Source of the DNA: Kribbella pratensis
GTDB lineage: Bacteria; Actinomycetota; Actinomycetes; Propionibacteriales; Kribbellaceae
Reading direction: 5' to 3'
NCBI RefSeq assembly: GCF_004365355.1
Contig: NZ_SODP01000001.1
Span: forward strand, 1,433,473-1,497,472
DNA: 64,000 nt
The notes beneath the pieces were generated by a model that saw nothing but the letters and a program-made list of their open reading frames with translations, was not told the origin of the DNA and did not search any database. Of this stretch, positions 16,906 to 25,489 are shown in pieces. Position numbers and translations under genes: made by a program. Position 1 is the first letter of the stretch. Each line of letters opens with the position of its first letter.

Positions 16906-17682
16906 ATGCCGGTGGGCATCCTCGACGGCAAGCGGATCCTGGTCGCCGGAGTCACCCTCGACTCGTCGATCGGCTTCGCCACGGCCAAGGTGGCGCAGGA
17001 ACAGGGCGCCACCGTGCTGATCTCGAACTTCGGCCGCGCGCTCAGCATCACCAAGCGGATCGCGAAACGCCTGCCGACCGAGCCGCCGGTACTGGAGCTC
17101 GACGTCACGAATCCCGAGCACCTGGCCGCGCTGCCGGATGCGGTCCGCGAGCATGTCGACGGCCTGGACGGGGTCGTGCACTCGATCGCGTACGGGAACC
17201 CGGAGACGATCCTCGGCGGGAAGTTCCTGGACGGTCCGTGGGAGGACGTCTCCCAGGCGGTGCACGTCTCGGCGTACAGCCTGAAGGCGCTTGCGGTCAC
17301 CTGCGCGCCGTTGATGAGCCGTGGCGGCAGCGTCGTCGGGCTGACCTTCGACGCGACCGTCGCGTGGCCGGGGTACGACTGGATGGGCGTCGCGAAGGCC
17401 GCCCTCGAGTCGACCAGCCGGTACCTGGCCCGCGATCTCGGTGCCCAGGGCATCCGCTGCAACCTGGTCTCGGCCGGCCCGCTGAAGACGCTGGCCGCGA
17501 AGGCGATCCCGGGCTTCGAGAAGTTCGAGGAGCCGTGGCTGGACCGCGCCCCGCTCGGATGGGACCCGTCCGACCTCGAGCCGACCGGCCGCACGATCGT
17601 CGGTCTGCTCAGCGACTTCTTCCCGGCGACCACGGGCGAGATCGTCCACGTCGACGGCGGCTACCACGCGATGGGTGCGTGA
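16906..17682 (+). CDS. fabI: Enoyl-ACP reductase FabI (InhA type)
   Basis: The protein has 258 residues. The InhA-like start (ILDGKRILVAGV, then SSIGFATAKVA) is followed by an enoyl reductase core with VVHSIAYG, the Tyr/Lys pair in YDWMGVAKAAL, and HVDGGYHAMGA at the end. It reduces trans-2-enoyl-ACP with NADH, the last step of the elongation cycle. GGAAAGGG precedes the ATG. The 41-base gap after fabG holds a 17-base direct duplication (CTCTTCATC-N2-TACTGG type). Confidence 0.94.
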   Translation: MPVGILDGKRILVAGVTLDSSIGFATAKVAQEQGATVLISNFGRALSITKRIAKRLPTEPPVLELDVTNPEHLAALPDAVREHVDGLDGVVHSIAYGNPETILGGKFLDGPWEDVSQAVHVSAYSLKALAVTCAPLMSRGGSVVGLTFDATVAWPGYDWMGVAKAALESTSRYLARDLGAQGIRCNLVSAGPLKTLAAKAIPGFEKFEEPWLDRAPLGWDPSDLEPTGRTIVGLLSDFFPATTGEIVHVDGGYHAMGA

Positions 17683-17685
17683 TAG

Positions 17686-19371
17686 GTGGCCACCTCGCTG
17701 GTTGAGCTCCGCGTCCTGGACGGCGCCAACCTCTACTTCAGTCGTGCCGCGGTCAAGCTGACGCTCGACGTCTCGTCGCTCGTGGATGCGCCCGCACCGG
17801 CGGCCAAGGCCTACGCGCAGGCGATCGGCCTCGGTGCCACCCGGCCCGGCCGGATCGGGTCGGGCTTCCGGCAGCGGTTCGCGATCCGCGTCGTCGGTCA
17901 CGTCGTACGACGGATCGCGCGCGAGGCCGGGATCGGGCGGATCGGCGTCCGGGTCCGCCCGGAGAACGACGTACGCCGGTTGGTCGTCGCGTTCCCGTGG
18001 GCGCACGAGGCCCGGGCGCGGGCTCTCGGGGCCGCGATCGTCGAGGTACTGGACGCGTTCGGAGCCGACGACCTGAGCGAGCTGATCGCGGCCGTGGGCG
18101 AGCGGGTGCGGGACGAGCCGCCGGGCAACCCGCCGCCGACGCTGCGGCCCAAGGTCCCGGTGGTCGCGGTGACCGGGACGAACGGCAAGACCACGACGTC
18201 GCGGATGATCGCGCACATCGGTCGCGCCGCCGGCCTGCACGTCGGCTGGTCGAGCACCGACGGTGTGTACTTCGACGGCGAACTGATCAAGTACGGCGAC
18301 TTCTCCGGCCCGAGCGGGGCGGCGCAGGTGCTGTCCCAGCCCGGGATCCAGCTCGCGGTGGTCGAGACCGCGCGCGGCGGGATCCTGCGCCGCGGGGTCG
18401 GCATCGCCTATAACGACGTCTCCGTCGTCACCAACGTCACCGCGGACCACCTCGGTCTGGGCGGGATCGACACCATCGACCAGCTGGCCGAGGTGAAGGC
18501 GGTCATCACCCAGATCACCCGGCCGCGCGGCTGGTGTGTGGTGAACGGCGACGACCCGCGGACGTTCGCGATGCGGCTCGGCTCGCCGGCCAAGTGCTGG
18601 GTGTTCTCGCGTGAAGCCGATTCGCCGTCGATCCGGACGGTCCTCGACGAGGGCGGCCGGGCGACGACGGTGCTCGACGGGTTCGTGACGGTGCTGGACC
18701 AGTCGCGTGATCCGGAGCCGTTGCTGAAGGTCGTCGATGTACCGATGACGCTGTCGGGGCTGTCGCACTACAACGTCGAGAACACGCTGGCCGCGGCGTC
18801 GGCGGCGCTGGGCCTCGGGTTGCCGCGGGCGGCGGTGATCGAAGGGCTCAGCACGTTCGCGCCGAACGAGAACAACCCCGGCCGGATGAACATGTACTCG
18901 CTGCGCGACTTCACCGTCGTCATCGACCTCGCGCACAACGAGGCCGGGCTCGAAGCGCTGATCGAGATCATGAACGGCGTCCGGCCGGAAGGCGGGCGGC
19001 TCATGCTGGCCCTCGGTTCGCCGGGGGACCGGGCCGACGACATGGTCGCGGCGCTCGGGGCGATGGGTGCGCGGGCGACCGACCGGGTGGCGATCGGTCA
19101 CAAGAGCGACTACCTGCGCGGACGGCCGCCGGCGGAGCTCGAGGCGGTGTTCCGCGAGGGCGCGGCATCGGTCGGCGTGGACGACGTACCGGCGTATCCG
19201 ACCGAGCTCGAGGCGGCGCAGGCACTGGTCGCGGAGGCGCGGCCGGGCGATGTGGTGGCAGTGATGTCTCTGCAGGATCGGGCGAGTCTTGACGCCTGGT
19301 TGCGGTCCGAGGGGGCTACTGTCGACACACCGGAGACCTTGAAGAGCAAGGTCGAGAGAGCCCAGCACTAA
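17686..19371 (+). CDS. Mur ligase family protein resembling cyanophycin synthetase without ATP-grasp
   Basis: The protein has 561 residues. The N-terminal about 150 residues (ELRVLDGANLYF) resemble the N-domain of the cyanophycin synthetase encoded at 21.6-24.4 kb. A Mur ligase module follows: P-loop TGTNGKTTT (163-171), ETARGGILRRG, VTADHLGLGGIDT, then the C-terminal domain with DLAHNEAGLEAL. The ATP-grasp half of CphA is missing. Mur ligases add an amino acid or peptide to a carboxylate with ATP; the substrate here is unknown. The GTG start follows the fabI stop by 3 bases, so it belongs to that operon. Confidence 0.85.
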   Translation: MATSLVELRVLDGANLYFSRAAVKLTLDVSSLVDAPAPAAKAYAQAIGLGATRPGRIGSGFRQRFAIRVVGHVVRRIAREAGIGRIGVRVRPENDVRRLVVAFPWAHEARARALGAAIVEVLDAFGADDLSELIAAVGERVRDEPPGNPPPTLRPKVPVVAVTGTNGKTTTSRMIAHIGRAAGLHVGWSSTDGVYFDGELIKYGDFSGPSGAAQVLSQPGIQLAVVETARGGILRRGVGIAYNDVSVVTNVTADHLGLGGIDTIDQLAEVKAVITQITRPRGWCVVNGDDPRTFAMRLGSPAKCWVFSREADSPSIRTVLDEGGRATTVLDGFVTVLDQSRDPEPLLKVVDVPMTLSGLSHYNVENTLAAASAALGLGLPRAAVIEGLSTFAPNENNPGRMNMYSLRDFTVVIDLAHNEAGLEALIEIMNGVRPEGGRLMLALGSPGDRADDMVAALGAMGARATDRVAIGHKSDYLRGRPPAELEAVFREGAASVGVDDVPAYPTELEAAQALVAEARPGDVVAVMSLQDRASLDAWLRSEGATVDTPETLKSKVERAQH

Positions 19372-19421
19372 GCCCCGTCCGCCTCCTCAATGGGATGGAT
19401 GGGGGTGGGAACGGGGTTTGT

Positions 19422-20273
19422 ATGCGCTACCTGTGGTCGATTCCGGCCGCGGTGGTCGCCTGGTTCGTGGGCGGCTTCTCCGCGACGTACCTGAAAGGGC
19501 TGCCGGACGGTGCGACGTACTTCGTGCCGCCGCGGATCGATCTGGTGCTGCTCGGTGGATTCGCGGGCGGCGTGCTGGCCGGGTTGCTGATCGGTCGCGT
19601 GCGGGTCGCCGTGCCGGTGGTGCTGGTCGTTGCTGCGGGCACGTGGTGGCTGACCGGGAACTCGTTCTCCGACCGGGACATGCTGATCACGTTGCTGGTG
19701 GCAAGTGCTGTCGGCGCGCTGTTCGGTGCCCTGGGCACCAGAAGCTCGGTGGTCGCCGCGTTCGCGCTCGCGCTGCCGGTGGCCTGGTACGCGCAGCGCC
19801 CGGCTGAGCAGTTGGCGGACTGGCGATGGCTGTGGCAGTTGAACGGCCTGCTGGTCGGCGCCGGGCTCGCGCTGCTGCTGTACCTCGCCTGCTGGAAGCG
19901 CGGATGGCGCTCAGTGGGCTCGTGGATTCCGCTGGCCGGGTTCTACCTGGTGTGCAATGGCTTGGTCGAGGCCGTGCAGGTGGTTGCCCGCTCCCACGGC
20001 AAGCCGATGGACGCCGTCGGTGACGCGTCGACCGAGGCGTTCTTCCAGTCCTTCCAGCCATTGCTGCGCGAATACTGGCCGTGGATGGTGGTCGCCGTAC
20101 TGCTCGCGATCCCGATGGTGGCGCTCAAGCTCCGCGCTCTCCCGCCACCACCGCCGCCTCCCGACCCGTACGCCGACCGGTCGAACGACGCCGTACTCTC
20201 CGACGACCTCGACTGGATCGACCAGCAGGAGGCTCCGCGTCGCCTCCTGCCGCGCCGCCAGCCGGTGAACTAG
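19422..20273 (+). CDS. Hypothetical multi-pass membrane protein
   Basis: About 283 residues from ATG 19422, chosen because a membrane segment begins directly after it; a start at 19395 would add nine Gly-rich residues. Six or so hydrophobic helices are visible, followed by a cytosolic tail with a run of prolines (PPPPPPP) and an acidic-then-basic end. I do not recognise the family. It lies 50 bases after the Mur ligase gene and is convergent with the ECF sigma partner, with only 3 bases between stops. Confidence 0.75.
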   Translation: MRYLWSIPAAVVAWFVGGFSATYLKGLPDGATYFVPPRIDLVLLGGFAGGVLAGLLIGRVRVAVPVVLVVAAGTWWLTGNSFSDRDMLITLLVASAVGALFGALGTRSSVVAAFALALPVAWYAQRPAEQLADWRWLWQLNGLLVGAGLALLLYLACWKRGWRSVGSWIPLAGFYLVCNGLVEAVQVVARSHGKPMDAVGDASTEAFFQSFQPLLREYWPWMVVAVLLAIPMVALKLRALPPPPPPPDPYADRSNDAVLSDDLDWIDQQEAPRRLLPRRQPVN

Positions 20274-20276
20274 CTC

Positions 20277-21014
20277 CTACCGCGGGCTGGGGGCGACCTT
20301 CCCGGCCGCATCCAGCGGCGTGACCGCGGTGATCTGGGACTCGGTCGCGGTGACGACCACCGCGAAGAACCTGAAGCGGCTGCTGTTCGGCGTACCGATC
20401 GCATCGGTGTCGTAGGTCTTGCCGCCGGCGGTGATGCGCACCTTGCGCGCCTCCGCGGACACTGCGCCCATGACCATGGTCAGCGGCATGGGGGAGGACA
20501 GGTTCGGGATCACCGCCGGGACGGTCTTGTACTGCGAACGCTGGTCGGGCTGCCAGTTCTGGTCGAAGCAGCCTTGGGCGCCGCCGAAGCTCTTCGCCGG
20601 GCCTTCGTCGGTGATGACGAGACAGCCGTCGCTGTAGTACGAGGCGACCGCCCAGTGCTCGTTGGGGATGCTGCCGTCGGTGACGTAGAAGGCCGGTCCG
20701 TACTTGAGCGCGTCCGGCTGCGTCGTGAACGCCGGCTCGTCGGACCACGGCTCAGGCAGCCGGGTGTACGTGAAGTTGAGGCCCTGGGTCCGCTGCCCGG
20801 GCGTCGCGACGCCGGGCTCTGCCGACTTGATCGAGCCGATGACCGAGCCCGCCACGACGACGGCGATCGCTACGGCCGCCGCGCACACCGCGGCCGCCGT
20901 ACGGCGATGCAGTTGGCGGGTCCTGATCCGCGCCCGGATCGGCGCCGCTGGGTCGGCGGGTTCGGGCCGGTCATCGGTGAGCAGCGCGAGCTTGGCTCCG
21001 AGATCGTCAGTCAT
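20277..21014 (-). CDS. Membrane-anchored protein encoded with the ECF sigma factor
   Basis: A 245-residue protein with a cytosolic N-terminus (about 40 residues), one membrane helix (about 42-62) and an extracytoplasmic domain of unknown fold. Its start overlaps the sigma factor stop (TGATG), so the two are coupled. The layout is that of an anti-sigma or signal-input partner, but no zinc-binding anti-sigma motif is visible, so its role is inferred from context only. Confidence 0.75.
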   Translation of the reverse strand: MTDDLGAKLALLTDDRPEPADPAAPIRARIRTRQLHRRTAAAVCAAAVAIAVVVAGSVIGSIKSAEPGVATPGQRTQGLNFTYTRLPEPWSDEPAFTTQPDALKYGPAFYVTDGSIPNEHWAVASYYSDGCLVITDEGPAKSFGGAQGCFDQNWQPDQRSQYKTVPAVIPNLSSPMPLTMVMGAVSAEARKVRITAGGKTYDTDAIGTPNSSRFRFFAVVVTATESQITAVTPLDAAGKVAPSPR

Positions 21015-21532
21015 CAGATCCCCCTTTCGGTGAGGTCGGCCAGTTGGTCCGGGCCGGCGAACGTGAGGTCGGCGCGGAGCGCTTCCAGCCCACGGCGCGT
21101 GTGCTGCTTCACGGCGCCGACCGAGCAGCCGAGGAGGTCGGCGACGGTGCGCTCGGACAGGTCCTCGGCGTACCGGAGGTAGACGGCGGCGCGCTGCCGT
21201 GGGCTGAGGCGTGCCATCGCCTGGTGGATGGCGAGGCGTTCGTCCACCTGGACCGTCGCCGGATCGACGACGGTCTCCGGTGGCGTCTCCGTGGGCCGCT
21301 CACCGAGCCAGCGGCGTCGGCGACCGGACAGGAAGGTGCTGGCGATGATCTTGCGCAGGTACGCCTCGGGGTTGCCGTCGCGCACCTTCCGCCAGTGGAA
21401 CCAGAGCTTGGTGAACGCGTCCTGCGCCAGGTCCTCGGCCTTCTGATGGTCCAGGGTGAGTGCATAGGCGAGTCGTGCGGTCGCGGTCCACCGCGCCCGC
21501 ACGAACTCGTCGAAGTCGTCCTCGGCTGTCAT
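21014..21532 (-). CDS. ECF RNA polymerase sigma factor, SigE-like family
   Basis: The protein has 172 residues. Region 2 (FDEFVRARWTATARLAYALT, then AEDLAQDAFTKLW) and region 4 (LSPRQRAAVYLRYAEDLSE, then LLGCSVGAVKQHTRRGLEAL) are both complete. It redirects RNA polymerase to a set of stress or envelope promoters. ATG 21532 is chosen because AGGAG lies 7 bases upstream; a GTG two codons earlier is possible. It is coupled to a membrane protein downstream. Confidence 0.92.
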   Translation of the reverse strand: MTAEDDFDEFVRARWTATARLAYALTLDHQKAEDLAQDAFTKLWFHWRKVRDGNPEAYLRKIIASTFLSGRRRRWLGERPTETPPETVVDPATVQVDERLAIHQAMARLSPRQRAAVYLRYAEDLSERTVADLLGCSVGAVKQHTRRGLEALRADLTFAGPDQLADLTERGI

Positions 21533-21577
21533 CCGCACACTCCTACAACGCGGTGAACAGCCTCGCAGGGTGACAGG

Positions 21578-24406
21578 TCAGGCGGTTTCCCGTTCGGGTT
21601 CCGCGGGCTCCTCGTCTGGGGGGACGAAGTCGGGGTCGCCGCCCTCGTCGCCCGAGCGGGCGCCGGCCTGGGCGAGGTGGGAGACCGATTCGAGCTCGGC
21701 CAGGACCGACTGGTGCTGGTCCACGCAGAGCACGACAAGGTCGCCAGGGTTCGAGCGGCCGAGCGCATGCTTGACCGCGTCCAGCTCCTCGAGCACGGTG
21801 TCGACCTGGCGGCAGCGGGCGCCGCGCTCCATCGCGGCACGGACTCCGGCCTCGATCAGGGCCGCCGACTCGCCGCGCTTGCGTCCGCGCAGCCGAGCGT
21901 CTTCACGGACGACGACCACGTCGAAGTGCTGCGCCGCGACCTCGCCCAGTTCGCGGATGTCGTCGTCGCGGCGGTCGCCCGCGGTCGCGATCACGCCGAT
22001 CCGGGACGGCCGCCCGAGCTCGGACGACGCGGTCAGGCTCTCGCCGAGACGATCGACGAAATCGCCGAGCATCCGCATCGCCGGCGCGTTGTGGCAGTAG
22101 TCGACGATCACGGTCCGCCCGTCCACGTCGATCTCGTTCAACCGCCCGGGCGACAGGTAGTACGACGTACTGAACGTCCGCAGACCCTGGCGGATGTCGT
22201 GCAGCGAAGCGCCCGCAGCGAACGCGGCCGCGGCGGCCGCCATCGCGTTCTGCACGTTCATCATCGCCCGCCCACCGAACGTTGCCGGCAGCAAGTGGGT
22301 CCAGGCGAGCTGCATCGACCGCCGGCCGTGCTTGACCACGATCATGTCGCCGAGGTCGGACCGCTCCAACACGACCGCGCGGCCACCACGACGGCAGTGT
22401 CCCTCGATGTAGTCGCGGACCTCGCTGCCCGGCTCGGCCATGCTGAACCACACGACCTGCCCCGAGCACTTCCGGCGCATCTTCCGCACCAGCGGATCGT
22501 CGGCGTTCAGTACGGCGTACCCGGTGCGCGGCACCGCCTCGACCAGGACCGCCTTCACGTCCGCGAGTTGCTCGAGCGTGTCGATGCCACGCAGGCCCAG
22601 GTGATCGGGCTGGATGTTCAGGACCACGGCCACGTCGTTGCGCTCGTACCCGAGGCCCTCGCGCAGGATGCCGCCGCGCGCCACCTCGAACACCGCGAAG
22701 TCGACCCGCGGGTTCTGCAGCACCATCCGCGCCGACTTCGGCCCGGACGCGTCCTGGCGGATCACCAGCCGCTCGTCGATCACGATGCCGTCGGTCGACG
22801 TCATGCCGACCTTGCGGCCGAGACCCTTGAAGACGTGGCTGATCATCCGCGCGGTCGTGGTCTTGCCGTTCGTACCGGTCACCGCGACGATCGGGATCCG
22901 GCTGGTCGCGCCCGGCGGGAACAGCATGTCCACCACCGGCTTCGCGATGTACTGCGGCTCGCCGATCGTCGGGTTCGTGTGCATCCGGAACCCGGGCGCC
23001 GCGTTCACCTCGCAGATCGCGCCGCCGGTCTCACGGACCGGCTGGGTGATGTCCGGGCAGATGAAGTCGATACCGGCGATGTCGAGCCCGATCATCCGGG
23101 CCGCCTCCTCGGCGATCTCGACGTTCTCCGGGTGCGCCTCCCAGGTCCGGTCGATCGAGATCCCGCCGGTGGACATGTTGCCGGTGAGCGTCAGCTTCAC
23201 CATCACGTCCTCGGGCGGTGCGTCGTCCAGCTCGAAGCCCTGGTCGCGGACGAGTTGCCGCGCGGCGGCGTTGATCGTGATCCGGGTCAGGATCTTCTCG
23301 TGGCCGACACCGCGGCGCGGGTCGGCGTTGGTGATGTCGACCAGCTCGGCCACGGTGTGGATGCCGTCGCCGACCACGTGCGCGGGCACGCGTTCGGCGA
23401 TCGCCTCCATCCGGCCGTTGATGATCAGGCAGCGGTAGTCCTTGCCGGTGACGAAGTTCTCCACGATCACGGAGCCGCGCCGGGACTGCTCGGCCGCGAT
23501 CGGGAACGCCTCACGGACGGCGTCGGCGTCCTGCAGGTTCAGGCACACGCCGCGGCCGTGGTTGCCGTCGAGGGGTTTGCACACGACCGGGTAGCCGATC
23601 TTGTTCGCGACGCTGACCGCTTCCTCGACCGTGCGGACCGACTCCGACCGCGGCACCGGCAGACCGGCGGACGCGAGCAGGCGGGTGGTGAGGTCCTTGT
23701 CGCTGGCAACGTCGACCGCGATCGAGCCGGTCTCGGACGTCATCGTGGCCCGGATCCGCTTCGCGTGCACGCCCTGACCGAGCTGCACCAGGCTGGCCTT
23801 GTTCAACCGGATCCACGGGATGTCCCGGGAGACGGCCTCGTCCACGATCGCTTGCGTCGACGGGCCGAACGCGGTCCGCTCCGCCTGCTTGATGAACTTC
23901 TCCAGCTCGGTGGTGAAGTCGAACGTGGGATCCGGCTGGACCAGATTGTTCACGAACCGTACGGCGAGCTCGCCCGCCGCGAGTCCGACCGCTTCGTCGG
24001 CGTACGCGTAGGTGATGTTGTAGATGCCGGGGGAGCCCTTCACCTGCCGGGTCTTCCCGCGGCGCATGTCGTGGCCGGCCTCCTGCTGGAGCTGCAGCGC
24101 GACGTGTTCGGCGATGTGGCCGAGCCAGGTGCCTTCGTACAGGCGCTCGATGAACCCGCCGCGGCGGCCGCGCGAGCAGTGGTGCTGGTCGAGCCGGGGG
24201 AGGTCGGCCAGCAGTCGCTCGGTGAAGCCGGGGATGGTGTTCGACGGGAAGCTCTCCAGCGATCCGAGGTCGACGACGAGATGGATCGCGGGGTCGTAGC
24301 TCCAGATGTTCGGGCCGCGGTAGACGCGGGTCTCGATGATCTTCAGATCGGGGGAGGGGGCTGGGGAGGGGGCGACTGTACCGGTGGTCTCGGTCATGCG
24401 GGGCAT
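21578..24406 (-). CDS. cphA: Cyanophycin synthetase CphA
   Basis: The protein has about 942 residues. The N-domain (residues 20-160) is followed by an ATP-grasp domain (about 215-470: VVCKPLDGNHGRGV, ICEVNAAPGFRMH) and a Mur ligase half with P-loop TGTNGKTTT near 511-519 and EVARGGILREGLG. It builds multi-L-arginyl-poly-L-aspartate, a nitrogen store, by adding Asp and Arg in turn. The ATG at 24406 overlaps the cyanophycinase stop (TGATG); ATG 24397 is also possible. The C-terminal tail is acidic and Pro-rich. Cotranscription with cyanophycinase allows synthesis and turnover from one mRNA. Confidence 0.95.
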   Translation of the reverse strand: MPRMTETTGTVAPSPAPSPDLKIIETRVYRGPNIWSYDPAIHLVVDLGSLESFPSNTIPGFTERLLADLPRLDQHHCSRGRRGGFIERLYEGTWLGHIAEHVALQLQQEAGHDMRRGKTRQVKGSPGIYNITYAYADEAVGLAAGELAVRFVNNLVQPDPTFDFTTELEKFIKQAERTAFGPSTQAIVDEAVSRDIPWIRLNKASLVQLGQGVHAKRIRATMTSETGSIAVDVASDKDLTTRLLASAGLPVPRSESVRTVEEAVSVANKIGYPVVCKPLDGNHGRGVCLNLQDADAVREAFPIAAEQSRRGSVIVENFVTGKDYRCLIINGRMEAIAERVPAHVVGDGIHTVAELVDITNADPRRGVGHEKILTRITINAAARQLVRDQGFELDDAPPEDVMVKLTLTGNMSTGGISIDRTWEAHPENVEIAEEAARMIGLDIAGIDFICPDITQPVRETGGAICEVNAAPGFRMHTNPTIGEPQYIAKPVVDMLFPPGATSRIPIVAVTGTNGKTTTARMISHVFKGLGRKVGMTSTDGIVIDERLVIRQDASGPKSARMVLQNPRVDFAVFEVARGGILREGLGYERNDVAVVLNIQPDHLGLRGIDTLEQLADVKAVLVEAVPRTGYAVLNADDPLVRKMRRKCSGQVVWFSMAEPGSEVRDYIEGHCRRGGRAVVLERSDLGDMIVVKHGRRSMQLAWTHLLPATFGGRAMMNVQNAMAAAAAAFAAGASLHDIRQGLRTFSTSYYLSPGRLNEIDVDGRTVIVDYCHNAPAMRMLGDFVDRLGESLTASSELGRPSRIGVIATAGDRRDDDIRELGEVAAQHFDVVVVREDARLRGRKRGESAALIEAGVRAAMERGARCRQVDTVLEELDAVKHALGRSNPGDLVVLCVDQHQSVLAELESVSHLAQAGARSGDEGGDPDFVPPDEEPAEPERETA

Positions 24407-25464
24407 CACACTTCTGGTTGCGTGCGGTCGGGGAGTTCGGGTTCGGCGCCGGCCGTGATCGGCTCGGTCGCCTCCGGTCTGGACTCCCCGGCTCCTACCG
24501 CTTTGGCGGACTTCTTGGTGGTACGGCGTCCCGCCCGCTTCTTGCGATCCGCGTAGTACTTGGGCGAGACGCCCTCGGCCGCGATCTCCTTGGCGAGCTT
24601 ACGCAGGTCCGCTTCGGCTGCCTCCATCACGGCGAGCTCGGTCGCAGGCGGCTGCTTGCCGAACGACAGCAGGACCCGGTCCCGGAGGTCGAACGTCGCG
24701 GTCGCAGGCAGGACGTGCAGGACGACGCCGGACGCGAGCAGCGGCTCGGAACGGCCCGCGTAATGCCCGTTGGACGTGATCCGGCTGCCGTCGAAGATCG
24801 TCACCGCGCCACGGCCGACGACCTCCAGGTGCGAGCCGCGGAACACGGCCGCGGTGTCCTCGTCGACGCCGATCCCGAGCAGGCCGGGGGACTGCGCGAC
24901 GAGCGACAGCAGCCGGCCGTAACGGTTCCGCTGGGCGAAGTGCTGGTCGACGATCGCGCCCTGGACCAGGCCGAGACCGCCGGCGAGCTGGCTCATCCGC
25001 TGCCGCGGAGTGGCGCCGGAGCGGCCGAACGCGATCATGTGCTCGGCCAGGATGCTCGCGCCGGCCGACGTACCACCGACGGCTGCGCCGCGCGCGTGGG
25101 CGGCGGTGACGGCGCGGCCGAACGCAGTACCGGTGACGACACCCGCGAGCTTGAGCTGGTTGCCGCCGGTCATGAACACACCGGTCGCGTCGTTCAGCGG
25201 GGCGATGAACGCCGGGTCGTCGGCGTCCTCCCGGTTCTCCGGGCGGACGCCGACCACACTCTCGGCCCCGAGCGCGGCGAACAGGGCCCGGTAGACGTCG
25301 ATGACATCGGGCCCGAGCGCGGAGGCGGTGGGCACCACCACGATCCGCGCCTTGGGCCCGCCCGCCGCCTCCACGAACTCCTGCAGCACCGTCCGCTTCT
25401 TCAGCTTGTCCTCGGCGCCACCGATCGCAAACAGGGCTCCAGGCCCACCCGGCAGTTCAGACAT
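24406..25464 (-). CDS. cphB: Cyanophycinase, peptidase family S51
   Basis: About 352 residues from ATG 25464 (MSELPGGPGALFAIGGAEDK). The catalytic Ser is in GGTSAGAS, with the family's VVPTAS and FMTGGNQLKL motifs. It cleaves cyanophycin to beta-Asp-Arg dipeptides inside the cell. The C-terminal region after the S51 domain is Lys/Arg-rich (KKRAGRRTTKKSAK), which is longer than classic CphB and could bind the acidic polymer or nucleic acid. It precedes cphA on the same strand with overlapping stop and start. Confidence 0.92.
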   Translation of the reverse strand: MSELPGGPGALFAIGGAEDKLKKRTVLQEFVEAAGGPKARIVVVPTASALGPDVIDVYRALFAALGAESVVGVRPENREDADDPAFIAPLNDATGVFMTGGNQLKLAGVVTGTAFGRAVTAAHARGAAVGGTSAGASILAEHMIAFGRSGATPRQRMSQLAGGLGLVQGAIVDQHFAQRNRYGRLLSLVAQSPGLLGIGVDEDTAAVFRGSHLEVVGRGAVTIFDGSRITSNGHYAGRSEPLLASGVVLHVLPATATFDLRDRVLLSFGKQPPATELAVMEAAEADLRKLAKEIAAEGVSPKYYADRKKRAGRRTTKKSAKAVGAGESRPEATEPITAGAEPELPDRTQPEV

Positions 25465-25489
25465 ACGCGAAGAATAGGTGCTGACCCCC

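Noticed and set aside
21677-24556. A 959-codon open frame on the plus strand
   Set aside because: Antisense to cyanophycin synthetase, with shadow composition rich in Arg, Asp and His. The minus frame has clear ATP-grasp and Mur ligase motifs.
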